Positions 1 through 11,590 of a DNA stretch of 64,000 bases are shown here, one piece after another (the first letter of the stretch is position 1; each line of letters begins with the position of its first letter). The position numbers and the translations under genes were made by a program. Below the pieces are notes generated by a model. It had not been told where the DNA came from. It made no database searches and saw only the letters and a list, made by a program, of their open reading frames with translations. This stretch comes from Bradyrhizobium sp. BRP22 (lineage in GTDB: Bacteria; Pseudomonadota; Alphaproteobacteria; Rhizobiales; Xanthobacteraceae). The stretch is taken from NCBI RefSeq assembly GCF_020194175.1, contig NZ_JADYVX010000005.1:62001-126000 (forward strand). Reading direction: 5' to 3'.

Positions 1-232
1 GCGCGACGTCCATCACCTCGAGGATGCTGCTGGCGAGATTGCCGCGCGGCGCGATCCAGGCCCGCTGCCGCCGGCCGCGCCCTGCCGTCTGCTCCGGCGT
101 CACGAACCAGATCGGCCCCCGCTCGCCTTCGCGGGCGCGGGCCATCGCCTCCGCATTGGTCGAACCGATCTGGTCAAAGGCGGCGAGCCGGTAGCCGGCG
201 GAGGTGGCGCGCGGACCGAGCGTGAACGGCAT
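1..232 (-). CDS. birA: Biotin--[acetyl-CoA-carboxylase] ligase BirA, N-terminal part (cut by window edge)
   Basis: Only the first 77 residues are present; the gene runs off the left edge. The frame starts at an ATG immediately after the nuoN stop (TAG then ATG with no gap), so it is probably translated with the nuo mRNA. The fragment has the Ser-Thr-Asn region (IGSTNAEAM) and the GRGRRQRAW motif of the biotinyl-AMP binding loop of biotin protein ligases, which attach biotin to the carrier domains of carboxylases. No N-terminal DNA-binding domain precedes the catalytic domain, so it looks like the enzyme-only type rather than the E. coli repressor type. A birA gene directly after nuoN is common in related alphaproteobacteria. 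Confidence 0.85.
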   Translation of the reverse strand, partial: MPFTLGPRATSAGYRLAAFDQIGSTNAEAMARAREGERGPIWFVTPEQTAGRGRRQRAWIAPRGNLASSILEVMDVA

Positions 233-1669
233 CTAGAAGAGCGACTTCGCCGCCGCCGTGGCGACGCTGACCAGCGGTGCCGGATAGGCGAAGAAGAAGA
301 TGTTGAAGAGGCCTGCGACCGCCAGCACGCCCCGCAACTCGATTCTGACAGGATCGAGCTTGCCGACCGGCTCGTCGAAATACATCGTCTTGATGATGGC
401 GAGATAATAGTAGGCGCCCACCACGCTGGTGAGCACGCCGATTACGGCGAGCGTGAACAAATTGGCCTTGATCGCCGCGACGAAGACGTACCACTTGGCG
501 AAGAATCCCGCGAGCGGCGGAATGCCGGCGAGCGAGAACAGCAGCATCGCGAAGAAGAAGGCGAGCAGCGGATTGGTGCGCGACAGCCCGGCAAAATCGC
601 TGATCTGTTCGACCGCCTGCCCGTTGCGCTTCATCGCCAGGATGATCGCGAATGAGCCGAGCGTCATCGCGACATAGATCGCGATGTACATCAGCACGCC
701 CTGCGCGCCTTCCACCGTGCCGGCGGCGAGGCCGACCAGCGCAAAGCCCATGTGGCCGATCGAGGAATAGGCCATCAGGCGCTTGATGTTCTTCTGTCCG
801 ATCGCGGCGAACGAGCCGAGCGCCATCGAGGCGATGGAGACGAACACCAGGATCTGCTGCCACTGCGGCACGATGCCGGGGAACGCGGTCAGCGTCGCAC
901 GCGTGAACACGGCCAGCGCCGCGACCTTCGGTGCGGAAGCAAAGAACGCCGTGACCGGGGTCGGCGCGCCCTCATAGACATCAGGCGTCCACATGTGGAA
1001 CGGCACCGCCGAGACCTTGAAGCAGAGGCCTGCGAGCAGGAACACCAAACCGAACACGATGCCGGGGCTGCCGGTGTTGGCCGCCGCCGCGATACCGGCG
1101 AAGCTCACCGTACCCGTGAAACCGTAAATCAGCGAGGCGCCATAGAGCAGCATGCCCGAGGACAGCGCGCCCAGCACGAAATATTTCAGGCCGGCTTCAG
1201 TCGACTTGGCGTTGTCGCGATGGCTGGCGGCGACGACGTAGAGCGCAAGGCTCATCAGCTCGAGTCCGAGATAGAGCATGATCAGGTCGCCGGCCGAGAT
1301 CAGCACCATCATGCCGAGCGTGGAGAGCAGCACCAGGATCGAATATTCGAAGATGCGGCGCGATGGGTCGGACAGGAATTCCGTCGACAGGATCAGGGTT
1401 GCCGCCGAGCCGATCAGGGCGAGGATCTTCAGGAAGCGGGCAAAGTCGTCGACAATGAAGCTGCCGCCGAAGGTGACGAGCTTGCCGGATGGCAGCATCA
1501 GTACGAGCGCGCCGGTGAGGATCAGGAGCAAAGTCGCAAGCGTGGTCACGAGCCTGGTGGTCCCCTGCCCACGATAGGCCCCGATCATCAACAGCACCAT
1601 CGAGCCGACCGCGAGCACGAGCTCGGGCAGCACCGGCTGCAACTGATAACCTGCACTCGAAAAGCTCAT
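233..1669 (-). CDS. nuoN: NADH-quinone oxidoreductase subunit N
   Basis: A 478-residue polytopic membrane protein, one of the three antiporter-like proton-pumping subunits of complex I in the inner membrane. The conserved transmembrane glutamate lies in [13 protein letters not shown] at about residue 130, and the conserved lysine region [14 protein letters not shown] at about residue 220 is followed by the family motif [11 protein letters not shown]. Length is normal for NuoN. It is the last nuo gene, 10 nt after nuoM, with birA starting right after its stop. The ATG start leaves a short leader before the first hydrophobic helix. Confidence 0.97.
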   Translation of the reverse strand: MSFSSAGYQLQPVLPELVLAVGSMVLLMIGAYRGQGTTRLVTTLATLLLILTGALVLMLPSGKLVTFGGSFIVDDFARFLKILALIGSAATLILSTEFLSDPSRRIFEYSILVLLSTLGMMVLISAGDLIMLYLGLELMSLALYVVAASHRDNAKSTEAGLKYFVLGALSSGMLLYGASLIYGFTGTVSFAGIAAAANTGSPGIVFGLVFLLAGLCFKVSAVPFHMWTPDVYEGAPTPVTAFFASAPKVAALAVFTRATLTAFPGIVPQWQQILVFVSIASMALGSFAAIGQKNIKRLMAYSSIGHMGFALVGLAAGTVEGAQGVLMYIAIYVAMTLGSFAIILAMKRNGQAVEQISDFAGLSRTNPLLAFFFAMLLFSLAGIPPLAGFFAKWYVFVAAIKANLFTLAVIGVLTSVVGAYYYLAIIKTMYFDEPVGKLDPVRIELRGVLAVAGLFNIFFFAYPAPLVSVATAAAKSLF

Positions 1670-1679
1670 GGGTAAGGCC

Positions 1680-3194
1680 TTATTGAACCGCCAGAGCGGC
1701 TGCCTTCACGGCAGTCACGGCAGTGTTGTAATTGTTGACGAGCTGCTGCACCGATGCCTCCGACATGTCCAGCACCGGCTTCGGATAGACGCCGAACAGA
1801 ATGGTCAGCGCCACCAGCGGAAACAGGATCAGGCATTCGCGCGCCGTGAGGTCCTTGATGCTCATCAAGGACGGCTTGACCAGCGCGCCGAACACCACCT
1901 TGCGATAGAGCCACAACGCGTAAGCCGCCGACAGGATCACGCCCGTGGTGGCGAGCACGGTGGTCGGCAACGACACCTTGAAGGTGCCGAGCAGCGTCAT
2001 GAACTCGCCGACGAAGCCACTGGTCCCGGGCAGGCCGACATTGGCCATGGTGAAGACCATGAACACCAGCGCATAGAGCGGCATCCGGTTCACCAGGCCG
2101 CCATAAGCGGCGATCTCGCGGGTATGCATGCGGTCGTAGACGATGCCGACACAGAGGAACAGCGCGCCCGAGACGATGCCGTGGGAGATCATCTGGAACA
2201 CGCCGCCGGCAACGCCCTGCATGGTGCCGGCGAAAATGCCCATGGTGACGAAGCCCATATGGGCGACAGACGAGTAGGCGATCAGCTTCTTGATGTCCTC
2301 CTGCATCAGCGCCACCAGCGAGGTGTAGATGATGGCGATGACCGAGAGCGTGAAGATCAGCGGTGCGAAGTCGTGCGACGCCAGCGGGAACATCGGCAGC
2401 GAGAAGCGCAGGAAGCCGTAGCCGCCCATCTTGAGGAGGATCGCCGCCAGGATCACCGAGCCCGCCGTCGGCGCCTCGACGTGCGCATCGGGCAGCCAGG
2501 TGTGCACCGGCCACATCGGCATCTTCACCGCAAAGGAAGCGAAGAAGGCGAGCCAGGCCCACTTCTGCAGGCTGTGCGGCACGGCAGTGTGCAACAGGGT
2601 CGGAATGTCTGTTGTGCCTGCGTTCCAGTACAGCGCCATGATGGCGAGAAGCATCAGCACCGAGCCGAGCAGCGTGTAGAGGAAGAACTTGAAGGAGGCA
2701 TAGACCCGGCGCGGGCCGCCCCAGACGCCGATGATCAGGAACATCGGGATCAGGCCGCCTTCGAAGAACAGGTAGAACAGCACGAGGTCGAGCGCCGAGA
2801 AGGTGCCGACCATCAGCGTTTCCAGGATCAGGAACGCCATCATGTATTCGCTCACGCGCTGCGTGACCGATTTCCAGCTCGCGATAATGCAGAACGGCAT
2901 GACCGCGGTGGTCAGGATCACCAGCGGCAGCGAGATGCCGTCGACGCCCATGTGATAGCTGATGCCGGTGGCGAGCCAGTTCGTCTTCTCGACGAACTGG
3001 AAGTCGGGGTTCGCCGGGTCGAACCGCGCGACCAGGATCAGCGACACCAGGAAGGTGATCAGCGTCGTCCAGAACGAGATCCAGCGGGCGTTGCGGTTCG
3101 CCGCCTCGTCCCCGCCCCGTGCGAGCAGATAGACCAGCAGCGCGCCGAGCGCCGGCAGGAAGGTAACAACGGAAAGGATGGGCCAGGTCGTCAT
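1680..3194 (-). CDS. nuoM: NADH-quinone oxidoreductase subunit M
   Basis: A 504-residue antiporter-like membrane subunit of complex I that forms one proton channel. Visible signatures are the helix glutamate in [16 protein letters not shown], the lysine helix [21 protein letters not shown], and the usual long chain of hydrophobic helices. The ATG at 3194 overlaps the nuoL stop (TGATG), which suggests translational coupling. A GTG one codon upstream is the alternative start. The length agrees with the family. Confidence 0.97.
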   Translation of the reverse strand: MTTWPILSVVTFLPALGALLVYLLARGGDEAANRNARWISFWTTLITFLVSLILVARFDPANPDFQFVEKTNWLATGISYHMGVDGISLPLVILTTAVMPFCIIASWKSVTQRVSEYMMAFLILETLMVGTFSALDLVLFYLFFEGGLIPMFLIIGVWGGPRRVYASFKFFLYTLLGSVLMLLAIMALYWNAGTTDIPTLLHTAVPHSLQKWAWLAFFASFAVKMPMWPVHTWLPDAHVEAPTAGSVILAAILLKMGGYGFLRFSLPMFPLASHDFAPLIFTLSVIAIIYTSLVALMQEDIKKLIAYSSVAHMGFVTMGIFAGTMQGVAGGVFQMISHGIVSGALFLCVGIVYDRMHTREIAAYGGLVNRMPLYALVFMVFTMANVGLPGTSGFVGEFMTLLGTFKVSLPTTVLATTGVILSAAYALWLYRKVVFGALVKPSLMSIKDLTARECLILFPLVALTILFGVYPKPVLDMSEASVQQLVNNYNTAVTAVKAAALAVQ

Positions 3195-5293
3195 CACTGG
3201 CCTCCCAGGCCGAACATGAACCAGGTGATCAGGCCGGCGACGCCGATCAGCATCGCAAAGGCGTAGTGGTAGAGATAGCCGGTCTGGATCTTCACGGCAT
3301 TGCGGGCGACGTCGAGCACGCGTGCCGACACGCCATCCGGCCCGAAGCCGTCGATGATGAGACCGTCACCCTTCTTCCAGAAGGTGTAACCGATCCACTT
3401 CGCGGGCCGCACGAAGATCAGATCGTACAGCTCGTCGAAATACCACTTGTTGAGCAGGAACTGGTAGAGCATCGGCTGCTGCTTGGCGAGCTCGACCGGC
3501 AGATAGGGCCGGCTGATGTAGAAGAGATACGAGATCAGGAAGCCCAACACCATCATGACCGTCGGCAGGAAAGCGACGCTGGCGGGGATGTGGTGCATCT
3601 CCTCGATGATGTGCGGGTTCATCTTCACGGATTCCCGGAAGAACTCCTCGATGCCGTGGCCCGCGAACAATTCCTTGAACGGGAAGCCGGCGAGGAAGGA
3701 GCCGACCGCGAGCACGCCGATCGGAATCAGCATCCAGATCGGGCTCTCATGCGCGGCCTCGTAGTGCTCCTCGTCATGCGGCGTGCCGTGGAAGGTCTTG
3801 AAGATCAGGCGCCAGGAATAGAACGAGGTCAGGAGGGCAGCGATCACCGTCAGCAGGAAGCCGTAGAATGCGAACGGATTATGCGAGGCATAGGCCGACT
3901 CGATGATCGCGTCCTTGGAGAAGTAACCGGCGGTCAGCGGGAAGCCGGTCAGCGCAAGCGTGCCGACCACCATCACTGCGTAGGTATAGGGAATCTTGCG
4001 CCACAGCCCGCCCATGTTGCGAATGTCCTGCTCGTGATGCATCGCGTAGATCACCGAGCCCGACCCCAGGAACAGCAACGCCTTGAAGAACGCGTGCGTG
4101 AACAGATGGAACATGCCGACTGAATAGGCCCCCGCTCCCATCGCCACGAACATGTAGCCAAGCTGGGAACAGGTCGAATAAGCGACGATGCGCTTGATGT
4201 CGTTCTGCACCAGGCCGATGGTCGCGGCGAAGAACGCGGTGGTCGCGCCGATGAACATCACCACGGCCTGCGCGTTCGGCGCCAGCTCGAACAGCGGCGA
4301 CAATCGCGCCACCATGAAGACGCCGGCGGTCACCATGGTCGCGGCATGGATCAGCGCCGAGACCGGGGTCGGGCCTTCCATCGCGTCCGGCAACCAGGTG
4401 TGCAGCAGGAACTGGGCGGATTTGCCCATCGCGCCCATGAACAGCAGGAGGCAGGTCAGCGTCAGCGCATCGACATGCCAGCCGAAGAAATTGATGGTCT
4501 TGCCGGTCAGGCCTGCTGCCCCGCCGAAGATGGTGTCGAAATCGGTCGAGCCGACCAGCGCAAAGATCGCAAAGATGCCGAGCGCGAAACCGAAATCGCC
4601 GACGCGGTTGACGACGAAGGCCTTGATCGCAGCGGCGTTGGCCGACGGTTTCTGGTACCAGAAGCCGATCAACAGGTAGCTCGCCAGGCCCACCCCTTCC
4701 CAGCCGAAGAAGAGCTGCACCAGGTTGTCCGACGTCACCAGCATCAGCATCGCGAAGGTGAACAGCGACAAATAGGCGAAGAAGCGCGGCCGGTTCGGAT
4801 CCTCGTCCATGTAGCCGATGGAATAGAGGTGCACGAGCGAAGAGACGGTGTTGACGACGACCAGCATGACCGCGGTCAGCGTGTCGATCCGGAGCGCCCA
4901 GGAGACCTGCAGGTCGCCGGAGGTGATCCAGGGCAAAAGCGTGACGCGGGCGTCATGGTGCAGGAAGCCGACATCGACCAGCGCGAACCAGGACAGCGCC
5001 GCCGAGACGAACAACAGTCCCGTCGTGATCAGTTCGGCCGCGCGCGAGCCCACCGCGGGCGGCTCGGTCACGTGGTGGTCATCATGGCCGTGGGCGTCGT
5101 GACCGTCAGGCTCGTGATGAGAGGCATGGATCACACCGGCATCTTCGTTGATGGGCGTGGTGCCGTGCCCATGACCGTCATCGTGATGCTCGACGGTGTC
5201 GCCGCTCGGATTGCGTCCATGCGCGCCGACGATCGCAATCAGGCCGGCAAGAATGGCGCCGAGCAGCGGCAGAAAGACGATTGCCTGGTACAT
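3194..5293 (-). CDS. nuoL: NADH-quinone oxidoreductase subunit L with a His-rich insertion
   Basis: A 699-residue antiporter-like subunit that also carries the long lateral helix of complex I. Core motifs are [16 protein letters not shown] and [20 protein letters not shown], holding the helix glutamate and lysine of the proton path. Residues about 25-75, just after the first transmembrane helix, are a hydrophilic insertion with 13 histidines among many Asp and Gly (for example [10 protein letters not shown]). This and other loops make the protein longer than the 613-residue E. coli subunit. It lies 7 nt after nuoK and overlaps nuoM. Confidence 0.96.
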   Translation of the reverse strand: MYQAIVFLPLLGAILAGLIAIVGAHGRNPSGDTVEHHDDGHGHGTTPINEDAGVIHASHHEPDGHDAHGHDDHHVTEPPAVGSRAAELITTGLLFVSAALSWFALVDVGFLHHDARVTLLPWITSGDLQVSWALRIDTLTAVMLVVVNTVSSLVHLYSIGYMDEDPNRPRFFAYLSLFTFAMLMLVTSDNLVQLFFGWEGVGLASYLLIGFWYQKPSANAAAIKAFVVNRVGDFGFALGIFAIFALVGSTDFDTIFGGAAGLTGKTINFFGWHVDALTLTCLLLFMGAMGKSAQFLLHTWLPDAMEGPTPVSALIHAATMVTAGVFMVARLSPLFELAPNAQAVVMFIGATTAFFAATIGLVQNDIKRIVAYSTCSQLGYMFVAMGAGAYSVGMFHLFTHAFFKALLFLGSGSVIYAMHHEQDIRNMGGLWRKIPYTYAVMVVGTLALTGFPLTAGYFSKDAIIESAYASHNPFAFYGFLLTVIAALLTSFYSWRLIFKTFHGTPHDEEHYEAAHESPIWMLIPIGVLAVGSFLAGFPFKELFAGHGIEEFFRESVKMNPHIIEEMHHIPASVAFLPTVMMVLGFLISYLFYISRPYLPVELAKQQPMLYQFLLNKWYFDELYDLIFVRPAKWIGYTFWKKGDGLIIDGFGPDGVSARVLDVARNAVKIQTGYLYHYAFAMLIGVAGLITWFMFGLGGQ

Positions 5294-5300
5294 CGGCGCG

Positions 5301-5609
5301 TTAGCCCTTCATCAGATTGACGTCTTCAACCGCGATCGAACCGCGGTTGCGGAAATAGACCACCAGGACGGCAAGCCCGATCGCCGCCTCCGCCGCGGCG
5401 ACGGTGAGCACCAGGAGTGCGAACACCTGGCCGACGATGTCGCCGAGGAAGGTGGAGAACGCCACCAGGTTGATGTTGACCGAGAGCAGGATCAGTTCGA
5501 TCGACATCAGGATGACGATGATGTTCTTGCGGTTTAAGAAGATGCCGAGGATCCCGAGCGTGAACAGGATCGCGGCGACCGCGAGATAGTGTCCGAGCCC
5601 GATCGTCAT
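5301..5609 (-). CDS. nuoK: NADH-quinone oxidoreductase subunit K
   Basis: A 102-residue, three-helix membrane subunit. The two buried glutamates of the proton pathway lie in [10 protein letters not shown] and [16 protein letters not shown] chose the ATG at 5609, which overlaps the nuoJ stop as ATGA and gives the usual N-terminus MTIGLGHYL and the usual length; an in-frame GTG three codons upstream is unlikely. It belongs to the 4L family (MrpC-like). Confidence 0.96.
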   Translation of the reverse strand: MTIGLGHYLAVAAILFTLGILGIFLNRKNIIVILMSIELILLSVNINLVAFSTFLGDIVGQVFALLVLTVAAAEAAIGLAVLVVYFRNRGSIAVEDVNLMKG

Positions 5610-6244
5610 TGCACCCACTCCGCCGCATCCGCGTCCTGCAGCCCCTGCCCCGACGGCACCTTGCGCAGCGCCATCGCCATGTCGGGCGTGCGTGCATTCT
5701 GCACCGTGATGTCCTGCCGCTTGATGTAGGCCTTGTGCCGCAGCGTCAGCACGATGGCGCCGATCATCGCGACCAGGAGCACGAGGCCCGCGAGCTGGAA
5801 GTAGTGGATGTATTTCGTATAGAGCACGAGCCCGAGCGCCTCGGTGTTGGAGACATTGGTCGGGATCGCCGCGGTGATCGTCTTGGTGACGGCTGGATTG
5901 ATCACCCAGGCGCCGACAACCAGCAGAAGCTCGAACAAGAAGATGCCGCCGATCACGATGCCGACCGGCAGGTATTCGATGAAGCCCTCGCGCAGCTCGC
6001 TGAAATCGACGTCGAGCATCATGATCACGAACAGGAACAGCACCGCGACCGCGCCGACATAGACCACGATCAGGATCATCGCCAGGAACTCGGCGCCCAT
6101 CAGCACGAACAGGCCCGAGGCGTTGACGAAGGCCAGGATCAGATACAGCACGGAATGAACGGGGTTGCGCGACACAACCACCATCACCGCCGAAGCCACG
6201 CAGACCGCGGCGAACAGATAGAAGAACAACGCGGGAAGGATCAT
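5606..6244 (-). CDS. nuoJ: NADH-quinone oxidoreductase subunit J
   Basis: A 212-residue membrane subunit of complex I with five predicted helices. The third helix ([20 protein letters not shown]) carries the glycine/tyrosine segment that forms the pi-bulge in solved structures. The start was set at the ATG at 6244 (MILPALFFY); the open frame extends upstream, but that part is the palindromic repeat described separately. It overlaps nuoK by four bases. The hydrophilic C-terminal tail of about 40 residues is typical of the alphaproteobacterial form. Confidence 0.95.
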   Translation of the reverse strand: MILPALFFYLFAAVCVASAVMVVVSRNPVHSVLYLILAFVNASGLFVLMGAEFLAMILIVVYVGAVAVLFLFVIMMLDVDFSELREGFIEYLPVGIVIGGIFLFELLLVVGAWVINPAVTKTITAAIPTNVSNTEALGLVLYTKYIHYFQLAGLVLLVAMIGAIVLTLRHKAYIKRQDITVQNARTPDMAMALRKVPSGQGLQDADAAEWVQ

Positions 6245-6255
6245 TGCTGCCCTCC

Positions 6256-6350
6256 CGTCATTCCGGGGCGCGCAACGCGCGAACCCGGAATCTCGCTCCA
6301 CAAGTTCCAGATTCCGGGTTCGCGGACGTCGTCCGCGCCCCGGAATGACG
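6256..6350. repeat. Palindromic intergenic repeat inside the nuo operon
   Basis: A 95-bp imperfect palindrome between nuoI and nuoJ. It opens with CGTCATTCCGGGGCGCG and closes with CGCGCCCCGGAATGACG, with an inner inverted pair AACCCGGAATC / GATTCCGGGTT. A second, shorter member of the same family lies at 51580-51660. As RNA it would form a long hairpin within the nuo transcript. Confidence 0.85.
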
Positions 6351-6381
6351 TGGGAATGTTCTGAACGATCATGCCCTCACC

Positions 6382-6870
6382 TCAGCGGTACGGCGCATCG
6401 AGCGCGATCGCTTTTGCGATCTCGCGCTCCCAGCGGTCGCCATTGGCGAGCAGCTTGGCCTTGTCATAGTACAGTTCCTCGCGCGTCTCGGTCGCGAATT
6501 CGAAATTCGGTCCTTCGACGATGGCATCGACCGGACAGGCCTCCTGGCACAGGCCGCAATAGATGCACTTCACCATGTCGATGTCGTAGCGCACGGTGCG
6601 GCGGGTGCCGTCGTTGCGGCGCGGGCCGGCCTCGATCGTGATCGCCTGCGCCGGGCAGATCGCCTCGCACAGCTTGCAGGCGATGCAGCGTTCCTCGCCG
6701 TTCGGGTAGCGGCGCAGCGCATGCTCGCCGCGGAAGCGCGGTGAGATCGGGTTCTTCTCGAACGGATAGTTGATGGTCGGCTTCGGCTTGAAGAAATAGC
6801 GCATGGCGAGGAAGAACGCCGAGACGAATTCCGAAAGCAGAAGCGAGCGGGCTGTTGCGTTGATATTCAT
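6382..6870 (-). CDS. nuoI: NADH-quinone oxidoreductase subunit I (two 4Fe-4S clusters)
   Basis: A 162-residue peripheral-arm subunit that carries clusters N6a and N6b and passes electrons towards the quinone site. Two ferredoxin-type cysteine motifs are present: [12 protein letters not shown] at about residue 60 and [12 protein letters not shown] at about residue 100. The ATG at 6870 ([12 protein letters not shown]) gives the normal length and follows nuoH by 7 nt. The N-terminal amphipathic helix contacts NuoH in known structures. Confidence 0.97.
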   Translation of the reverse strand: MNINATARSLLLSEFVSAFFLAMRYFFKPKPTINYPFEKNPISPRFRGEHALRRYPNGEERCIACKLCEAICPAQAITIEAGPRRNDGTRRTVRYDIDMVKCIYCGLCQEACPVDAIVEGPNFEFATETREELYYDKAKLLANGDRWEREIAKAIALDAPYR

Positions 6871-6877
6871 GACGGCC

Positions 6878-7948
6878 TCACTTCGGCGCGATGCCGGCGA
6901 ACTGCAGCACCGCGGCCACAACCACCACCATCACCAGCGACAGCGGCAGGAACACCTTCCAGCCAAGCCGCATCAGTTGATCGTAGCGGTAGCGCGGCAC
7001 GATCGCCTTCGCCATCGCGAACAGGAAGAACATGAAGAAGAGTTTCAGCGCGAACCAGATCACGCCGGGGATCCAGGTGAACGGCGGCAGCGCCACCGGC
7101 GGCAGCCAGCCGCCGAGGAACAGGATCGTCGCCATCGCGCACATCGTGGTGATCGCGACATATTCGCCGAGCATGAACAGCAGGTACGGCGTCGAGCCGT
7201 ATTCGACCATGAACCCCGCGACCAGTTCGGATTCCGCCTCCACGAGGTCGAACGGCGGGCGGTTGGTCTCCGCCAGCGCCGAGACGTAGAACACCACGAA
7301 CATCGGCAGTAGCGGCCACACATACCAGTTCAGGATGGTGAGCTGCGGCAGGCCGATCAGGTGGGCCAGCCCGCGGGTGTTCTGCGCTTCGACCACCGCG
7401 GAGAGATTGAGCGACCCGGCGCAGAGCAGCACGGTGATGATGACAAAGCCGATCGAGACTTCATAGGACACCATCTGCGCCGCCGAGCGGAGCGCGGCAA
7501 GGAACGGGTATTTCGAGTTCGACGACCAGCCGGCCATGATGATGCCGTAGATCGACAGCGAGGAGATCGCGAAGATGTAGAGGATGCCGACATTGATGTC
7601 GGAGATCACCCAGCCGAGATCCATCGGGATCACCGCCCAGGCGGCGAGCGCGAGCACGCAGGACACCAGCGGCGCCAGCAGGAACACGCCCTTGTTGGCG
7701 CTCGCCGGGATCGTCGGCTCCTTGAGCACGAACTTCAGGAGGTCGGCGAAGGATTGCAGCAATCCCCACGGTCCGACCACGTTGGGGCCGCGGCGGATCT
7801 GCACCGCCGCCCAGATCTTGCGGTCGGCGAGCAGGATGTAGGCGATCGCGATCAGGAGCACGACGAGCAGCAGCACGCTCTGCGCCACCATGATGATCAG
7901 CGGCCAGAGGAAGCCTGTCCAGAACGAGCTTGTGAAGAAATCAGTCAT
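6878..7948 (-). CDS. nuoH: NADH-quinone oxidoreductase subunit H
   Basis: A 356-residue membrane subunit forming the quinone-entry chamber between the peripheral and membrane arms. The conserved acidic loop [19 protein letters not shown] is at about residue 215, and [14 protein letters not shown] near residue 53 is the family signature. Length and hydrophobicity agree with NuoH. It is 10 nt downstream of nuoG and 7 nt upstream of nuoI. Confidence 0.97.
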   Translation of the reverse strand: MTDFFTSSFWTGFLWPLIIMVAQSVLLLVVLLIAIAYILLADRKIWAAVQIRRGPNVVGPWGLLQSFADLLKFVLKEPTIPASANKGVFLLAPLVSCVLALAAWAVIPMDLGWVISDINVGILYIFAISSLSIYGIIMAGWSSNSKYPFLAALRSAAQMVSYEVSIGFVIITVLLCAGSLNLSAVVEAQNTRGLAHLIGLPQLTILNWYVWPLLPMFVVFYVSALAETNRPPFDLVEAESELVAGFMVEYGSTPYLLFMLGEYVAITTMCAMATILFLGGWLPPVALPPFTWIPGVIWFALKLFFMFFLFAMAKAIVPRYRYDQLMRLGWKVFLPLSLVMVVVVAAVLQFAGIAPK

Positions 7949-7958
7949 CAGTTCACGC

Positions 7959-10034
7959 TCACTCCGCTGCCGTCAGCATCCGCCCGGACGCCAGGCGCGA
8001 ACATTCCGCCATCACGGCGGACGCCCGTGCGATCGGGTTGGTCAGGTAGAAGTCCTCGACCGGGCTCTTGAATGCCGCCTTGTCGGCGCTTCCGCCCCTC
8101 GACGCAAGCGTCTTGATATCGTCGGCCTTGCCGGGCTCGATCTGGTCGATCCGCATCAGGTGCGGTGCGGTCTTGAACAGCGCCTGACGCAAGGCAGCCA
8201 GCGAATCGTACGGCAGCTTCTTGCCCAGCACGTCCGAGAGCGCACGGATGATCGCCCAGTCCTCGCGCGCTTCTCCGGGCGGGAACGCAGCGCGGGCCGC
8301 CATCTGGGCCCTGCCCTCGGTATTGACGTAGATGCCGGACTTCTCGGTGTAGGCGGCGCCCGGCAGGATCACGTCGGCGCGGTGCGCGCCGCGATCGCCA
8401 TGGGTGCCGATATAGACCACGACGGTCCCCTCCGGCACCTTGATCTCGTCGGCGCCGAGCAGGAACAGCACGTCGAGCGCGCCGGAGGTCGTCATCTGTG
8501 CCGCAGTCAGGCTGCCGGCGCTGGCCGAAAAGCCGACATCGAGCGCACCGACGCGCGAGGCGGTGTCGTGCAGCACGCCGAACCCGTTCCAGCCGTCCTT
8601 CAGCGCGCCGAAATCGACCGCAAGCTTCGCCGCCTGCGCCAGCACCGCCGCGCCGTCCTGACGCGCAAACGCGCCGGCGCCCACCAGCACGATCGGGTGC
8701 TTGGCATTCTTCAGCACGTCGGCGAAGGAATGCTTGCCGGCTGCGAGCGCCGCAAGCGTCTCCGGCCCGGCGCCAAGATAGTCGTAGTGATAGGTCAGAT
8801 CCGCCTTCGGGCCGATCACACCGATCTTGAGCTGGCCGGTGCGCCAGCGCTTGCGGATGCGGGCGTTGATGATCGCGGCTTCCTTGCGCGGGGTCGAGCC
8901 GATGATCAGCAGCGCATCGGCCTGCTCGATGCCCACGATCGTCGGGTTGAAGATGTAGCTGCCGCGACCCGCCGTCGGGTCGAAGGCGTCGCCGCCCTGT
9001 ACCGCGAGATTGGATGAGCCGTACTTCGCCAGCAGTTCCTTCAGCGCGAACATCTCTTCGACCGCCGCAAGGTCGCCGGCGATGGCGCCGATCCGCTTGC
9101 CGTCGATGCGGCCGGCCTTGGCGGCGATCGCGGCGAAGGCTTCCTGCCATGACGCAGCGCGGAGTTGGCCGTTCTCGCGGATATAAGGCCGGTCGAGCCG
9201 CTGCACCCGCAGGCCATCGACCACGTGGCGGGTCTTGTCGGAGATCCACTCCTCGTTCACGGCCTCATTGATGCGCGGCAGGATCCGCATCACTTCGCGG
9301 CCGCGGGTGTCGACCCGGATCGCGGAGCCGACGCCGTCCATGACGTCGATCGACTGCGTCTTGTTGAGCTCCCACGGCCGCGCCACGAAGGCGTAGGGCT
9401 TCGAGGTCAACGCGCCCACCGGGCAGATATCGACCAGATTGCCCTGCAGCTCCGAACTCAGCGCCTGCTCCAGATAGGTCGTGATCTCCATGTCCTCGCC
9501 GCGGCCGGTCGCGCCCATCTCCGGCGTGCCGCAGACCTCCGCGGAGAAGCGGACGCAGCGCGTGCACTGGATGCAGCGGTTCATCGAGGTCTTGACCAGC
9601 GCGCCGAGATACTTGTCCTCGACCGCGCGCTTGTTCTCGGCGAAGCGGCTGGTGTCGACGCCATAGCCCATCGCCTGGTCCTGCAGGTCGCATTCGCCGC
9701 CCTGGTCGCAGATCGGGCAGTCCAGCGGATGGTTGATCAGCAGGAACTCCATCACGCCTTCGCGCGCCTTCTTCACCATCGGCGAGCGGGTGGAGATTTC
9801 CGGCGGCTCGCCCTTGGGGCCTGGACGGCAGTCGCGCACGCCCCAGGCGCAGCTTGCGACCGGCTTTGGGCCGCCCTTCACCTCGACGAGGCACATCCGG
9901 CAATTGCCGGCGATCGACAGCCGCTCGTGGTAGCAGAAGCGCGGGATTTCGGCGCCGGCGGCCTCGCAGGCCTGCAGCAGCGTGTATTCCGGCGGCACAT
10001 CGATCTCTTTGCCGTCGATGATCAGTTTGGTCAT
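7959..10034 (-). CDS. nuoG: NADH-quinone oxidoreductase subunit G
   Basis: A 691-residue peripheral subunit with several Fe-S clusters. The N-terminal 2Fe-2S ferredoxin domain shows [18 protein letters not shown] and a later Cys. The His-Cys segment [18 protein letters not shown] and the 4Fe-4S ligands in [13 protein letters not shown] follow at about residues 105-160. The rest is a molybdopterin-oxidoreductase-like domain that binds no molybdenum in complex I. It is shorter than the E. coli subunit (about 900 residues) and of mitochondrial-type length. It starts 5 nt after nuoF. Confidence 0.96.
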   Translation of the reverse strand: MTKLIIDGKEIDVPPEYTLLQACEAAGAEIPRFCYHERLSIAGNCRMCLVEVKGGPKPVASCAWGVRDCRPGPKGEPPEISTRSPMVKKAREGVMEFLLINHPLDCPICDQGGECDLQDQAMGYGVDTSRFAENKRAVEDKYLGALVKTSMNRCIQCTRCVRFSAEVCGTPEMGATGRGEDMEITTYLEQALSSELQGNLVDICPVGALTSKPYAFVARPWELNKTQSIDVMDGVGSAIRVDTRGREVMRILPRINEAVNEEWISDKTRHVVDGLRVQRLDRPYIRENGQLRAASWQEAFAAIAAKAGRIDGKRIGAIAGDLAAVEEMFALKELLAKYGSSNLAVQGGDAFDPTAGRGSYIFNPTIVGIEQADALLIIGSTPRKEAAIINARIRKRWRTGQLKIGVIGPKADLTYHYDYLGAGPETLAALAAGKHSFADVLKNAKHPIVLVGAGAFARQDGAAVLAQAAKLAVDFGALKDGWNGFGVLHDTASRVGALDVGFSASAGSLTAAQMTTSGALDVLFLLGADEIKVPEGTVVVYIGTHGDRGAHRADVILPGAAYTEKSGIYVNTEGRAQMAARAAFPPGEAREDWAIIRALSDVLGKKLPYDSLAALRQALFKTAPHLMRIDQIEPGKADDIKTLASRGGSADKAAFKSPVEDFYLTNPIARASAVMAECSRLASGRMLTAAE

Positions 10035-10039
10035 TTCTT

Positions 10040-11365
10040 CTACTCCGCCGCCACCATGTGCACGGGGTCGCGTACCCCGACATCATCGATATCGGCCTTG
10101 TGCGAATATTGGTCGATGCGCGCTTCGATCTCGTGACGGAAGTGCGCAATCAGGCCCTGGATCGGCCAGGCCGCGGCGTCGCCGAGCGCGCAGATGGTGT
10201 GACCCTCGACCTGCTTGGTGACCTCCAGCAGCATGTCGATTTCGCGCTTGTGCGCGCGGCCTTCGGCCATCCGGGTCAACACCCGCCACATCCAGCCGGT
10301 TCCCTCGCGGCAGGGCGTGCACTGGCCGCAGCTCTCGTGCTTGTAGAAATAGGAGATGCGCGCGATCGCCCGGATCAGGTCGGTCGACTTGTCCATCACG
10401 ATCACGGCCGCGGTGCCGAGGCCCGAGCGCAATTTGCTCAAGGAATCGAAATCCATCGGCGTGTCGATGATCTGCTCGGCCGGGACCATGCGCACCGAGG
10501 ATCCGCCGGGGATCACCGCCTTCAGATTGTCCCAGCCGCCGCGGATGCCGCCGCAATGCTTTTCGATCAGCTCGCGGAACGGGATCCCCATCGCCTCTTC
10601 GACGTTGCAGGGCCGCTCGACATGGCCGGAGATGCAGAACAGTTTTGTGCCGACATTGTTGGGCCGGCCGATCGCGGCGAACCAGGCCGCACCGCGACGC
10701 AGGATGTCGGGCGCAACCGCGATCGACTCCACATTGTTGACGGTGGTCGGGCAGCCGAACAGGCCGACATTGGCCGGGAATGGCGGCTTCAGCCGCGGCT
10801 GGCCCTTCTTGCCCTCGAGGCTTTCCAACAGCGCCGTCTCTTCGCCGCAGATATAGGCGCCGGCGCCATGGGCGACGTAGAGATCGAACGGCCAGCCGTT
10901 GACGTTGTCCTTGCCGATCAGCCTGGCCTCATAGGCCTGATCGATCGCCGCCTGCAGGTGCTCGCGCTCGCGGATGAATTCGCCGCGGACATAGATGTAG
11001 CAGGCGTGCGCGTTCATCGCGAAGCTGGCGAGCAGGCAGCCCTCGATCAGGAGATGCGGATCATGCCGCATGATCTCGCGATCCTTGCAGGTGCCGGGTT
11101 CGGACTCGTCGGCATTCACGACCAGGTAGCTCGGCCGGCCGTCGGTCGATTCCTTCGGCATGAACGACCATTTCAGGCCGGTCGGGAAACCGGCCCCGCC
11201 ACGGCCGCGCAGGCCCGACGCCTTCATCTCGCTGATGATCCAGTCGCGGCCCTTGTCGATGATCGCCTTGGTGCCATCCCATGCGCCGCGGCGGCGCGCG
11301 CCCTCCAGGCCCCAATCATGGAGGCCATAGAGGTTCTTGAAGATGCGGTCCTTGTCGTCGAGCAT
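10040..11365 (-). CDS. nuoF: NADH-quinone oxidoreductase subunit F (NADH and FMN binding)
   Basis: A 441-residue subunit where NADH is oxidised by FMN. Visible motifs are the nucleotide-binding loop [15 protein letters not shown] at about residue 55, the FMN region [15 protein letters not shown] at about 170, and the N3 cluster ligands [12 protein letters not shown] at about 355. Length matches mitochondrial NDUFV1-type proteins. It is separated from nuoE by the small gene at 11385-11549. Confidence 0.97.
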   Translation of the reverse strand: MLDDKDRIFKNLYGLHDWGLEGARRRGAWDGTKAIIDKGRDWIISEMKASGLRGRGGAGFPTGLKWSFMPKESTDGRPSYLVVNADESEPGTCKDREIMRHDPHLLIEGCLLASFAMNAHACYIYVRGEFIREREHLQAAIDQAYEARLIGKDNVNGWPFDLYVAHGAGAYICGEETALLESLEGKKGQPRLKPPFPANVGLFGCPTTVNNVESIAVAPDILRRGAAWFAAIGRPNNVGTKLFCISGHVERPCNVEEAMGIPFRELIEKHCGGIRGGWDNLKAVIPGGSSVRMVPAEQIIDTPMDFDSLSKLRSGLGTAAVIVMDKSTDLIRAIARISYFYKHESCGQCTPCREGTGWMWRVLTRMAEGRAHKREIDMLLEVTKQVEGHTICALGDAAAWPIQGLIAHFRHEIEARIDQYSHKADIDDVGVRDPVHMVAAE

Positions 11366-11384
11366 GCCTAGAACTTTCCAAACA

Positions 11385-11549
11385 TCAACGATTGGCCTGG
11401 GCGTAAGCGAGCCCCGCAGCGCATCCGCCGAAGGTCAGCGCCCACAACAGGCTGGATTCAAGCGAGGCGTTCAGCCCGTAGCGCTGCAGCAGGAAAATGA
11501 ACACGGCGGCGACCGCCGCGTGGAGAGCGATGTAACGCCAGTGCTTCAT
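11385..11549 (-). CDS. Small membrane protein within the nuo operon
   Basis: A 54-residue protein between nuoE and nuoF. The ATG at 11549 follows a purine-rich GGGAGGT, a good ribosome-binding site. It has a short basic start (MKHWRY), a hydrophobic helix at about residues 7-24 and a second, Gly/Ala-rich helix at about 31-48. No enzyme motif is visible. Its place in the operon, with 35 nt to nuoE and 19 nt to nuoF, suggests co-expression with complex I; a role as an assembly or accessory subunit is only inference. Confidence 0.7.
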   Translation of the reverse strand: MKHWRYIALHAAVAAVFIFLLQRYGLNASLESSLLWALTFGGCAAGLAYAQANR

Positions 11550-11590
11550 CGCGACCTCCCTTCCCGCCCGCTGCCATGCGAGACCAGGCC

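Noticed and set aside
1668..3266. A 532-codon open frame opposite nuoM
   Set aside because: Mirror of nuoM codon bias; the composition is almost entirely Arg, His, Asp, Gln and Glu, with no domain.
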